Numbered from the stretch's first letter, positions 7,886-14,962 are shown. The stretch is DNA of 18,806 nucleotides from an uncultured candidate division WPS-2 bacterium (GCA_937927945.1 CALEYW010000020.1:1-18806); one strand, 5' to 3'. A program made the numbers and translations. The notes: generated from the letters alone by a model not told the origin.

Positions 7886-10753
7886 CTACGGCAGCGTGTA
7901 ACCGGCGCTCACCGGCTGCAGGGTGATCGTGCCGATCGCGCACGCGGCATTCACCGAGCACGTCGCGCTGGAGACGCCGACGTAGTCGCCCGCATCGATG
8001 ACCCCGTCACCGTTGCCGTCGTACCAAACGCCGACCTTGTACGTCGACGCATCGGCCGGACGGACGTCCGCGATGCGGAACGTGCCGTCGCTCAAGATCG
8101 GCACGCCGATCGGATAGTCGTAGTCGAGGATCACCGGGCGATTCTGACCGCTGTTGTTGTACGCGAAGGCGATCGCTTGTGAGGCGGAGTGGATCGTCGC
8201 TTGGGGCCCGGTCGAGGTAGCACCCGGGTCTTGCACGAGTGCGGCGATGGCGCGGTACACGTTCAGACGCCCGTGTCCCTGGTACGGGTCGTTGATGTTG
8301 TCCGCCGTGCTTTCGAGCAATTGCGCGACTTGGGCGGGCTGCAGCGAATGGTGGCCGCCAGCGGCCGAGATGAGCAGCGCGGCCGCGGCGCTCACCTGCG
8401 GCGTTGCCTGCGACGTGCCGTTGAAGAATGCCGTGCAGTTCGTCGGCGTCTGCGGCTGCGAGCACGGAGATGTCGCGGTGGTCGAGTAGTAGTTCCAGAT
8501 CCAGTGCAGGACGTCGCTGTCCGTCGTGCCGCTGGCGCCGCCGCCTGGCGCGACCAAGCCGAGTCCGACGCCGGCCTGCGAGTACACGGTCACCGACTCC
8601 GTCGAGGTCGAGTACACGCCGTTGCCGCTCACATCGTTGAGTTGGGATGCGCCGACGGAGATCACGCCCGGATATCCTGCAGGGTAGTCGAGGTTGACAT
8701 GCTTGTAGCCGTCTCCGCCCGTATCAGCACCGTCTCGGTTGTTGCCGGCCGCGGCAACGACCGTCGTGCCCGCCTGGAGCGCCGCTTGGACGGCCTCGTA
8801 TTCGCCCTCATCGTATCCGCCGCCGGTAGCGCCGTACGACTCTTCCGCGCCAATGCTCAGGCTGATGACGTCGACGTTGTGATTGAGTGAGTCGCCGATC
8901 GCGATCGCCTCGTCCGAGCCGAACGCGCTTCCGGATGCGTCGAAGATTCGGATTGCGATGAGTTTCGCATTGTTCGACGCGCCGGCAAAGCCGATGCCAT
9001 TGTTGGTCGCCGCGGCCGCGATCCCCGCAACGTTGGTGCCGTGCCCGTCACTGTCCGTTTCGGTGGCCGAGCGCACGCCGCCTACCACTTGTTCCGAGAA
9101 CACGACCTGCGAGCTCAGATCGGTATTCGTCAAATCGACGCCGGTGTCGATGACGGCGATCGTGGCGGATGCGCCGCTGGAATACGACCACGCGTACGGG
9201 AAACCGTCCGCAAACAGATACCATTGATCGGGCAGCGTGAAGTGCGGATCGTTCGCGTTGAATTGCGGTTTCGAAAGCGTGTAGCGGCGATGGACGGGGT
9301 ACACCGCCGCGACGTCCGGCCGCGTCTGCAATGCAGCCGCGTACGCTTGCGCCGTCGTTCCCGCCGGGACGCGAACGACGGTCAGCGGATCGGCCTTGAC
9401 CGTGCGCAGCTCTTCGCCCACCGTACCGAGCGCGCGAACTGCATCGGCCACGGTTCGACCATGGGCCTGGAGCGTTGCCGCGCGGAAACGCACGTAGAGC
9501 CGATCCTCGGCGATCTGCGACTTCGCCGAATGAGGCGCCAAGCGATGGCGCTCGCCACTCGCCGGCGAACGCACCGCCGAAGTCCTCGAACCCTGTGGCA
9601 CTCGAACAACCGCAGCGAGCTGCGAAGCGATGATGGTACCGATGGAATCGGCTGCGCGGTTGTAATAGACCTGATGCGCGCCGTCGTGGATCTGCTGCAC
9701 CGCGACCGTAAATGGACCGGCCGAGAGATTCGACGTGAAGCGATATTGGAGGTTCGTCGATGAATCGGGGAGCGCGTCATTGGCCGGCGTCGTGAGGCTC
9801 GCGTTGATCCCCGCGACTTGCCCGCTCGAGTCGAAGCGCTGAACCGCGACGTTCGTCGGATCGGACGTCAGCGCGTAAACGCTCGGGCAGCCATTGGCAC
9901 CCGAACCTGTCGGACAATTGCCTCCACCGTGACCGCCACCGGCGGACGCGAAGCCGAGCGGGCTGATCGAAAGGATCCCGGAAGCCGTCGGCCCTGGGGT
10001 CGGCGATGGCGAATGCGTCGGAGTCGCTGTCGGCGTGGGCGTGGGCGTGGGCGTGGGCGTCGGTGTCGGTGTCGGACTCGGGATCGCGCTGGGCACGGTG
10101 AAGAGGACGAAGTCGATCGTCACGCCGGAGTTGAACTGCGTGTTCGGCGACGTCGGACCGGTGAACGTCACCGTATTCCCGGACAGCGCCGGTGCGATCT
10201 GGACGTAGTTCCACCCGGTCTGGGGGTTAGCGGTGGGATCGTAATAGGCGATGTACGTAAGTCCCGCGTTCGGGGCGAACGGCAACGTGAACGTTAGGTT
10301 CGGGAGCTTTCCGAACGTGACGTTGGCGCTCGCCGACACCGTCAGATAAACGAGCGGGGCGATCCCGGACACGCCGATGCTCGCCGGTCGCCGGCGCATG
10401 CTTGAGACCGTCGGCGCACCTGAGGGCAGGCTCGCATTGATCGTCGCGTTTATCGTCGCCGATCCCGAACTCGTGGCCGGGAAGGCTAGCGTGGCCGAAA
10501 AGATACCCGACGATCCGGTAACCGGACCGAGCGCGCCGCTTCCGGGGCCGCTTGGGCTGACCGCGAACGAGCTCGTCGCCGTGGTCGGAGCGGGGGTGGC
10601 CGTCGCCGCCGGCGTGGGGGTGCCCGTCGCGCCGCCGCCGGGCAGTGGGACTGCCGACCCGCCGCCTCCGCCGCCCCCGCAGGCTGCCAGCGTCATCGCG
10701 ATGGCGATCCCGAGGAACGCATATCGCGAGTGAACGAAGCCGAGTCCCAACAA
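7886..10753 (-). CDS. Lipid-anchored S8 subtilase A, multi-domain
   Basis: 955 aa from TTG 10751-10753, chosen because GGAGG (10760-10764) lies six bases before it; in-frame TTGs at 10757-10759 and 10748-10750 are alternatives. Lipobox LAAC (Cys25) is followed by seven Gly. Order of parts: a beta-rich N-terminal module (about 58-220) shared with subtilase B; a Pro-Thr repeat linker (about 226-241); an unrecognised middle region (about 255-380); an inhibitor I9-like propeptide (about 430-505, ending 'YPVHRRYTL'); a catalytic domain with Asp536 ('AVIDTGVD'), His571 ('DGHGTNVAG'), oxyanion Asn671 ('AAAGN') and Ser781 ('NGTSQATPQ'); and a C-terminal extension. The extension carries a perfect EF-hand-type loop at 912-923 ('DGNGDGVIDAGD'). 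Secreted, probably autoprocessed. It lies directly downstream of paralogue B and is tail-to-tail with the oxidoreductase gene. Confidence 0.95.
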   Translation of the reverse strand: MLGLGFVHSRYAFLGIAIAMTLAACGGGGGGGSAVPLPGGGATGTPTPAATATPAPTTATSSFAVSPSGPGSGALGPVTGSSGIFSATLAFPATSSGSATINATINASLPSGAPTVSSMRRRPASIGVSGIAPLVYLTVSASANVTFGKLPNLTFTLPFAPNAGLTYIAYYDPTANPQTGWNYVQIAPALSGNTVTFTGPTSPNTQFNSGVTIDFVLFTVPSAIPSPTPTPTPTPTPTPTPTATPTHSPSPTPGPTASGILSISPLGFASAGGGHGGGNCPTGSGANGCPSVYALTSDPTNVAVQRFDSSGQVAGINASLTTPANDALPDSSTNLQYRFTSNLSAGPFTVAVQQIHDGAHQVYYNRAADSIGTIIASQLAAVVRVPQGSRTSAVRSPASGERHRLAPHSAKSQIAEDRLYVRFRAATLQAHGRTVADAVRALGTVGEELRTVKADPLTVVRVPAGTTAQAYAAALQTRPDVAAVYPVHRRYTLSKPQFNANDPHFTLPDQWYLFADGFPYAWSYSSGASATIAVIDTGVDLTNTDLSSQVVFSEQVVGGVRSATETDSDGHGTNVAGIAAAATNNGIGFAGASNNAKLIAIRIFDASGSAFGSDEAIAIGDSLNHNVDVISLSIGAEESYGATGGGYDEGEYEAVQAALQAGTTVVAAAGNNRDGADTGGDGYKHVNLDYPAGYPGVISVGASQLNDVSGNGVYSTSTESVTVYSQAGVGLGLVAPGGGASGTTDSDVLHWIWNYYSTTATSPCSQPQTPTNCTAFFNGTSQATPQVSAAAALLISAAGGHHSLQPAQVAQLLESTADNINDPYQGHGRLNVYRAIAALVQDPGATSTGPQATIHSASQAIAFAYNNSGQNRPVILDYDYPIGVPILSDGTFRIADVRPADASTYKVGVWYDGNGDGVIDAGDYVGVSSATCSVNAACAIGTITLQPVSAGYTLP
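10029..10076 (+). repeat. Tandem hexamer repeat coding a Pro-Thr linker; G-quadruplex motif
   Basis: Eight hexamers on the plus strand: one GTCGGC, four identical GTGGGC (10035-10058), two GTCGGT and one GTCGGA. On the coding minus strand they give a Pro-Thr repeat in subtilase A. The four GTGGGC units place GGG at 10037, 10043, 10049 and 10055 with three-base loops, an ideal G-quadruplex pattern on the gene's template strand. Changes in copy number would lengthen or shorten the linker without a frameshift. Confidence 0.85.
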
Positions 10754-10759
10754 CGCCAA

Positions 10760-10764
10760 CCTCC
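10760..10764 (-). promoter_or_regulatory. Shine-Dalgarno of subtilase A deciding among TTG starts
   Basis: GGAGG on the minus strand abuts the first in-frame TTG (10759), too close for that codon to be used. It is six bases from TTG 10753 and nine from TTG 10750. The 10753 start is therefore preferred. Confidence 0.6.
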
Positions 10765-10797
10765 ACAGCCGCGGGCGCCCAGGGCGAAAAAACGCCG

Positions 10798-10829
10798 AGC
10801 CCGCGCATCCTTGTGTCGGATGGCGGGCT
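10798..10829 (-). promoter_or_regulatory. Strong hairpin between subtilases B and A (terminator or leader element)
   Basis: On the minus strand AGCCCGC-CATCC pairs with GGATG-C-GCGGGCT around a seven-base loop (GACACAA), with one bulged C: 12 base pairs. Five bases later is a run of six T (plus-strand A 10787-10792), itself inside a small GGCG/CGCC hairpin. It could end the subtilase B transcript. Alternatively it is part of the leader of subtilase A, because the 3' arm (GCGGGC) can instead pair with GCCCGC at 10776-10771, close to the ribosome binding site. Confidence 0.5.
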
Positions 10830-10840
10830 GGCGCTCCTTA

Positions 10841-10869
10841 GGTCTCCCCTCGATTCGGCCGGGGGGACC
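10841..10869 (-). other. Stem-loop just after the subtilase B stop
   Basis: On the minus strand GGTC-C-CCCC pairs with GGGG-A-GACC around an 11-base loop, with one C-A mismatch (a G-T pair when read on the plus strand). It begins two bases past the TAA of subtilase B and has no T run after it. It could protect the mRNA end or take part in the leader of the next gene. Confidence 0.4.
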
Positions 10870-10871
10870 CG

Positions 10872-12845
10872 TTACGAGCCGGACACCGCCGCTTGCACGT
10901 CGAGGCGGCCGGCACCCTGGCGGGTAGTCGAGACTCCCGGCAACTTATGGGCGGTGGCCGTGAGGATCGTCAGCACTTGTGCCGGTGTGAGGGAGCGGGT
11001 TCCGCCGTGCTTCGCCATCATGAGCGCCACCGCTGCGGAGACCTGCGGCGTTGCCTGCGACGTCCCGTTGAAGAGCACCACGCAGACACCGCCGCTGTTG
11101 GTGCAGCGATCGGCTGCCTTGTTGGCGGTCGTCGTGCCGTACCCGGCGATCCAGTGCAGGTAATCGGGCGGCGCGTTCTGGGGGTCGCTAATCGCGTCGC
11201 CGCCCGGAGCCACGAGGGTCGGCGTGTCGTTCGAATACGACGCGACGTTCTCCGAGGTGATCGACGCGTAGCTATTCGCTGCCGAATCAGAGACGCTGGA
11301 CGCGCCGACTGCGATTACGCCGGGGTAGGCCGCCGGGTAGTCGGGAAGAGTTCCAGGGCCTACGTTGCCATCGGCCGCCACGACCGTGACGCCGCTCTGA
11401 ATCGCGAACGCAACGGCTTGTTGTTCCGCGGCATCCGCGCCCGCGCCGGCGTTATTCGCCGATCCGAGACTCAAACTGACCACCGACACTCCGCTCGCTA
11501 CGGCGTCCCGAATCGCGGCCGCTTCGTCCGCGGTGTCCGCACCTTGGCAATCGCTGGTTGAGGTCGCATCGGCGAAGATCTTGTACACGAGCAGATGCAC
11601 GTCCCAACCGGTTCCGGCGAAGCCGTAACCGTTGTTGGTGGTCGCGGCAACGAGGCCGGAGACGTTGGAACCATGGCCGTTCGTGTCTTGCGCCGACGTC
11701 GTGACGATGCCGCCCACGATGCTCTCGGTCTTGTCGAGTTTCGGTGCAAGGTCGCTGTTGGTTTCGTCGACGCCGGTATCGATCACCGCGACTTTGATCC
11801 CCGTCCCGTGGGACAGGGCCCAGGCGCCGGGATCGACGTTCGTGATCGTGAGATACCACTGGTGGGAGTTGTCGAGCAGCGGATCGTTCGCCGCGCCATC
11901 GCTCGAGATGAAGCGACGGTGTACCGGAGCAACGTCGACCACGCCGGCGACGCTGCGCAGTTGCGCCGCAGCCTTGGTCGCGTCGACGCCGGCCGGCAGT
12001 GTGATCGCTTCGTGCACGACGCCGTTCTCGCCGCCGAGCGGAACGGTGCGGAGCGCCGCCACGCTGTTTCGCATGGAACTCGCCGTGCGGTCGTCGGCGC
12101 GCCGCGTTACGTAGAGACGATTCGACACGACGGCGGCCTGGCTTGCGGACGACTGCGGGAAGCGACCGTAGCCGTTCGCCTGAATGGCATACGCGCTGCA
12201 CGTCAGCGGATCCGTATTGCCCGGAGGCATGACGTCGACGAGCGTAGCCGCCGCAAAGACGGCAAGCACATAGTTCGTTCCCGGCGTCACCGTGTACGCT
12301 GCATTGAGCGGCGTGAAGGTAAAGCTCGACCCGATCTTGGTCGTCGCGCCCGCCGTCGCGATCCAGCCGCGCGTCGAGTCGTAGGCCGCGAGGTAGCCGT
12401 ACGTCGGCGCCGACCCGGAGAGCGTGGCGACGACCCCTGGCGTCAGCGTGAACGACACGCTCGCCGAAGACGACACCGTGACGTACGCGATCGGCGTCAG
12501 GGTGCCGCCGATCGTCGCCGGTCGACGGGCTGTGTCGGACACCGTCGGAACGCCGCTCGGAGGAGTTGCGGACAGTGTGGCGGTGAGCGTCGCGGACGCG
12601 GCAGTCGTGGCGGGCATCGTGACGCTAGCGCTGATGCCGCCCATGATCGTATCGAACGACGCGGTCGCAGGTCCGGCTGAGCTCACGGCGAGCGATTTTG
12701 TCGATGTCGGACCGGTCCCGGTCGGGCCCGGCGTTGGGGGCGTAGCGGACCCGCCACCTCCGCCGCCACCACAGGCCGACAACACTGCGGCCGCGACCGC
12801 GCCGGCGACGATCCGGTGCACGACGTTCAACGAAAAAGCGCCCAC
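10872..12845 (-). CDS. Lipid-anchored S8 subtilase B
   Basis: 657 aa from GTG 12843-12845, five bases after a GGGGGG ribosome-binding-like run (12851-12856). Lipobox LSAC (Cys25) is followed by seven Gly. The N-terminal beta-rich module (about 45-205) matches that of subtilase A at spaced positions, for example 'SGVPTVSDTARRPATIG' here and 'SGAPTVSSMRRRPASIG' in A. An I9-like propeptide follows (about 240-310, ending 'APVHRRF'). The catalytic domain has Asp356 ('AVIDTGVD'), His391 ('NGHGSNVSG'), Asn494 ('AADGN') and Ser596 ('NGTSQATPQ'). It lacks the Pro-Thr linker, middle region and C-terminal calcium-type extension of A. It is a secreted endopeptidase, probably a tandem paralogue of A. The upstream neighbour is cinA, 146 bases away, so it may have its own promoter. 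Confidence 0.95.
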   Translation of the reverse strand: MGAFSLNVVHRIVAGAVAAAVLSACGGGGGGGSATPPTPGPTGTGPTSTKSLAVSSAGPATASFDTIMGGISASVTMPATTAASATLTATLSATPPSGVPTVSDTARRPATIGGTLTPIAYVTVSSSASVSFTLTPGVVATLSGSAPTYGYLAAYDSTRGWIATAGATTKIGSSFTFTPLNAAYTVTPGTNYVLAVFAAATLVDVMPPGNTDPLTCSAYAIQANGYGRFPQSSASQAAVVSNRLYVTRRADDRTASSMRNSVAALRTVPLGGENGVVHEAITLPAGVDATKAAAQLRSVAGVVDVAPVHRRFISSDGAANDPLLDNSHQWYLTITNVDPGAWALSHGTGIKVAVIDTGVDETNSDLAPKLDKTESIVGGIVTTSAQDTNGHGSNVSGLVAATTNNGYGFAGTGWDVHLLVYKIFADATSTSDCQGADTADEAAAIRDAVASGVSVVSLSLGSANNAGAGADAAEQQAVAFAIQSGVTVVAADGNVGPGTLPDYPAAYPGVIAVGASSVSDSAANSYASITSENVASYSNDTPTLVAPGGDAISDPQNAPPDYLHWIAGYGTTTANKAADRCTNSGGVCVVLFNGTSQATPQVSAAVALMMAKHGGTRSLTPAQVLTILTATAHKLPGVSTTRQGAGRLDVQAAVSGS

Positions 12846-12991
12846 TGATACCCCCCGGCAACGCAGCCGCGTGTCGCCGGATGAAACGGCACACGCTTTC
12901 GTGGGCTGTTCGCACGGCGGTTTCGGCCACCTAGCATGGCAAGTTACGGCTTCGTTAGGTTTTGCTCAGGTTTACCCGAGTAACAGCGCAA
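12846..12991 (-). other. Leader/intergenic region upstream of subtilase B
   Basis: These 146 bases lie between the cinA stop and the subtilase B start. On the minus strand they contain a six-bp hairpin with a TAAA loop (CTCGGG/CCTGAG, about 12964-12979). Next is a locally A-rich patch with AAAACCTAACGAAGCC, unlike its GC-rich surroundings, and ACCTA/TAGGT arms that could pair. Last is a strong hairpin at 12869-12896. No consensus promoter or known riboswitch class could be matched. Confidence 0.35.
12869..12896 (-). other. Ten-base-pair hairpin upstream of subtilase B start
   Basis: On the minus strand GCGTGT-GCCG pairs with CGGC-G-ACACGC around a seven-base loop (TTTCATC), with one bulged G on the 3' side. 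The layout (two stem blocks, 3' single-base bulge, seven-base loop) matches the hairpin upstream of subtilase A at 10798-10829, although the sequences differ. It ends 23 bases before the GTG start. Confidence 0.45.
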
Positions 12992-14257
12992 TCATGCCAT
13001 GCGCGCGGGCACGCCCTCGAGCTTTCGCCACATCAAACCGAGTGCGCCCACGGTTGCCCGCTCTCGAATGTCCGTCCGGTTGCCGGGATACGTGAACCGG
13101 CGCGTCTCGACTTCGCCGTCGGCGGTCGCCAGCGCAAACCACACCAGGCCGACGGGCTTCTCGGGCGTGCCGCCGTCCGGTCCGGCGACGCCGGTCGTCG
13201 CGATCGCGACGTCGGTTCCGAAGCGTTCGCGCGCACCGCGCGCCATGGCGACCGCAGTCTCCTCGCTGACCGCCCCGGCCTCTTCCAGCGTCTCGGCCGG
13301 TACCCCGAGGACGGACGTCTTGATGTCGTTCGCGTAGGCGACGACGCCGCCGCGGAAGACGCGCGACGCGCCGGCTACCGCGACGACGGCTTCCGCAACC
13401 AAACCGCCCGTGCACGACTCCGCGGTCGCCAGCGTCCGGCCGTCTTCCGCGAGCCGTTTCACGATCGCGCCGGCCAGCGTGATGTCGTCGTCTCCGTAGT
13501 AGCCTGCACCGATGCGCTTGCGCAATTCGGCCGCGACCGGTTCGATCATCGCCTCCGCTTCTTCGCGACTCGCGGCCTTCGCCATCACTTTGATGTCGAC
13601 CCGAAAGCCGTGCGCGAGCATCGCGATCTTCGGGTTCTCGAGCGTGCGGAACAGATCTTCGACCCGCGCATCGAGGTCCGATTCGCCGATGCCGACGGTG
13701 TGCAGCGTTTTCGTGTAGATCGCCGTGCGCAGATCGAACCGTTTCACCAGCCACGGCACGAGCTTCTCTGCGAGCATCGGTCGCATCTCGCGCGGCACCC
13801 CCGGCATGCAGGCGACGAACTTCCCGTCATCGCGCAGCGCGACGAAGCCCGGCGCCGTGCCGTGCGGGTTGTCCAGCACGATGGAGCCTTCCGGCAGGTA
13901 CGCCTGACGTTTGTTGTTCTCGCCCATCGGCCGATTGAACGAGCGGAAGCGTTCTTCGATCGCCCGCAGCGACGGCTCGTGCAGTACCAGCCGTTTGCCG
14001 ACCGCGCGCCCGACCGCGTCCTTGGTGAGGTCGTCCACCGTCGGACCGAGGCCACCGGTCGTGACGACGCCGTCGGCCCTGGAGAGCGCGTTTTCCAACA
14101 TCGCCGCAAGCCGATCCGCATTGTCGCCGACGGAGTGCTTCGCGAAGACGTCCACCCCATGGTCGGCAAGGACGCGCGCGACGTGGACGCTGTTGGTATC
14201 GACCAGCTGCCCGAGCAAAATCTCGGTCCCGATCGTCACGATCTCAACGGATGCCAT
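12992..14257 (-). CDS. cinA: CinA: competence/damage-inducible protein A, NMN amidohydrolase-type
   Basis: 421 aa, usual CinA length. The N-terminal molybdopterin-binding-like (MoCF) domain begins 'MASVEIVTIGTEILLGQLVDTN' in consensus fashion and has 'TTGGLGPTVDDLTKD' (66-80); this part acts as an ADP-ribose pyrophosphatase in studied relatives. The C-terminal CinA domain has 'ATAESCTGGLVAE' (277-289) and 'GVAGPDGGTPEKPVG' (356-370), the signatures of PncC-type NMN deamidase, which returns NMN-derived product to NAD synthesis. The ATG at 14257 is chosen from the family N-terminus; the open frame runs on upstream without support. It lies 86 bases downstream of mazF on the same strand. An NAD synthesis gene (nadE) is about 3 kb away but not in the same unit. 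Confidence 0.95.
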   Translation of the reverse strand: MASVEIVTIGTEILLGQLVDTNSVHVARVLADHGVDVFAKHSVGDNADRLAAMLENALSRADGVVTTGGLGPTVDDLTKDAVGRAVGKRLVLHEPSLRAIEERFRSFNRPMGENNKRQAYLPEGSIVLDNPHGTAPGFVALRDDGKFVACMPGVPREMRPMLAEKLVPWLVKRFDLRTAIYTKTLHTVGIGESDLDARVEDLFRTLENPKIAMLAHGFRVDIKVMAKAASREEAEAMIEPVAAELRKRIGAGYYGDDDITLAGAIVKRLAEDGRTLATAESCTGGLVAEAVVAVAGASRVFRGGVVAYANDIKTSVLGVPAETLEEAGAVSEETAVAMARGARERFGTDVAIATTGVAGPDGGTPEKPVGLVWFALATADGEVETRRFTYPGNRTDIRERATVGALGLMWRKLEGVPARMA

Positions 14258-14343
14258 CGTGGACTGCTTTCGAGGTGGCCGCGCCCAGCCCCGGTCTCGC
14301 GGACGGTTGCGGATGGCGGCAACTTTGTACGCCACGTGGCAGC
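14258..14343 (-). other. Gap between mazF and cinA
   Basis: These 86 bases contain a perfect ten-base palindrome GCCACGTGGC (14331-14340) just after the mazF stop and a GTTGC/GCAAC inverted repeat (about 14306-14323). No T run follows either, so neither is a convincing terminator. No clear promoter or strong Shine-Dalgarno for cinA was found. Confidence 0.35.
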
Positions 14344-14661
14344 TCACTCGACAAAGATGATTTGCAGGGTACCGAGCGTCTCGCGCATGGTTTTTGCCGA
14401 AGCCGTTCCGAGGCGGCGCAACAGGCGGGCCTTGTCGAGGGCGCGGATCTGGTCGAGCAAAACCAATCCAGCGGTTCCTTCGAAGATGATCGGCACCCGA
14501 AATGGCGCCGGCCGTGACCGCGTCGTCATCGGCGCGACGATCACGGTCCGCAAGTGGTCGTGCATCTGCGGCGGCGACACGACCAGGCATGGACGCGTCT
14601 TGCGAATCTCGCTGCCGAGGGTGGGATCCAATGCGGCCAGCCAGATCTCGCCTCGCGTCAC
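14344..14661 (-). CDS. mazF: MazF/PemK-type endoribonuclease toxin
   Basis: 105 aa, standard toxin length. Motifs: 'RGEIWLAALDP' at the N-terminus (residues 3-13); 'RKTRPCLVVSP' (20-30) with Arg23 at the conserved catalytic arginine; and 'TVIVAPMTTR' (39-48) with Thr46 at the conserved Ser/Thr. 'GLVLLDQIRALDKARL' is the usual dimer-face strand and helix. Such toxins cut single-stranded mRNA at short sites and are held in check by the cognate antitoxin. The GTG start overlaps the antitoxin stop (GTGA, 14658-14661), giving coupled, subordinate translation. It is probably a complete, functional module. The recognition sequence cannot be told from the protein alone. Confidence 0.93.
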   Translation of the reverse strand: MTRGEIWLAALDPTLGSEIRKTRPCLVVSPPQMHDHLRTVIVAPMTTRSRPAPFRVPIIFEGTAGLVLLDQIRALDKARLLRRLGTASAKTMRETLGTLQIIFVE

Positions 14662-14906
14662 CAGGTCAGGTCCGCGTCGTCAGCGTTCGTGAACGCCGGC
14701 CACACGAGCGCATCATCCCCTGCAGCGGCGAGGGCCCGACTCGCGGCATCCCAACCTTCGCGCGGATGGTGCTTCGGCTTGCTGATGACGATCGTTTCAC
14801 CGTGCACTTCGATCTCTACATCACGCTCGAATCCGACTTGGGCAAGGATCGGCTTCGGGATGATAACGCCCTGCGAGTTGCCGATCCGTTGGAGGCTGGC
14901 TCTCAT
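14658..14906 (-). CDS. mazE: MazE/AbrB-type antitoxin
   Basis: 82 aa. The N-terminal swapped-hairpin DNA-binding domain reads 'LQRIGNSQGVIIPKPILAQ' (5-23), then 'VEIEVHGETIVISKP', the MazE/SpoVT-AbrB pattern. The acidic C-terminal tail 'NADDADLTW' is the usual toxin-binding end with a terminal Trp. It should bind and neutralise the adjacent MazF and repress their shared promoter. The ATG at 14906 is only about ten bases downstream of a -10 box, so the message may be nearly leaderless; no Shine-Dalgarno is present, which agrees with that. Confidence 0.92.
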   Translation of the reverse strand: MRASLQRIGNSQGVIIPKPILAQVGFERDVEIEVHGETIVISKPKHHPREGWDAASRALAAAGDDALVWPAFTNADDADLTW

Positions 14907-14916
14907 CGTAAGAACA

Positions 14917-14945
14917 ATGATAGAACTGCGCGCCTAGCCGGTCAA
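14917..14945 (-). promoter_or_regulatory. Sigma70-type promoter of mazEF
   Basis: On the minus strand TTGACC (14945-14940) and TATCAT (14922-14917) are separated by exactly 17 bases. The expected transcript start is only two to four bases before the mazE ATG. Two direct AGAAC repeats on the plus strand (14911-14915 and 14922-14926), 11 bases apart, overlap the -10 box and are candidates for antitoxin binding. The -35 box lies just after the stop codon of subtilase C. Confidence 0.75.
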
Positions 14946-14962
14946 GCTTTGGGCGTAGCCGA

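Noticed and set aside
12900..12980. Possible cyclic-di-GMP (GEMM) riboswitch upstream of subtilase B
   Set aside because: GGGTAAACC and ACGAAGCC look faintly like parts of that class, but the conserved core and tetraloop/receptor pairing could not be matched; left only as a structured leader.
14258..14343. Terminator between mazF and cinA
   Set aside because: The palindrome GCCACGTGGC and a weak inverted repeat are present, but there is no T run and the stems are short.
12962..14692. Plus-strand 576-codon frame opposite cinA and mazF
   Set aside because: Composition of an antisense shadow; it spans two well-supported genes on the other strand.
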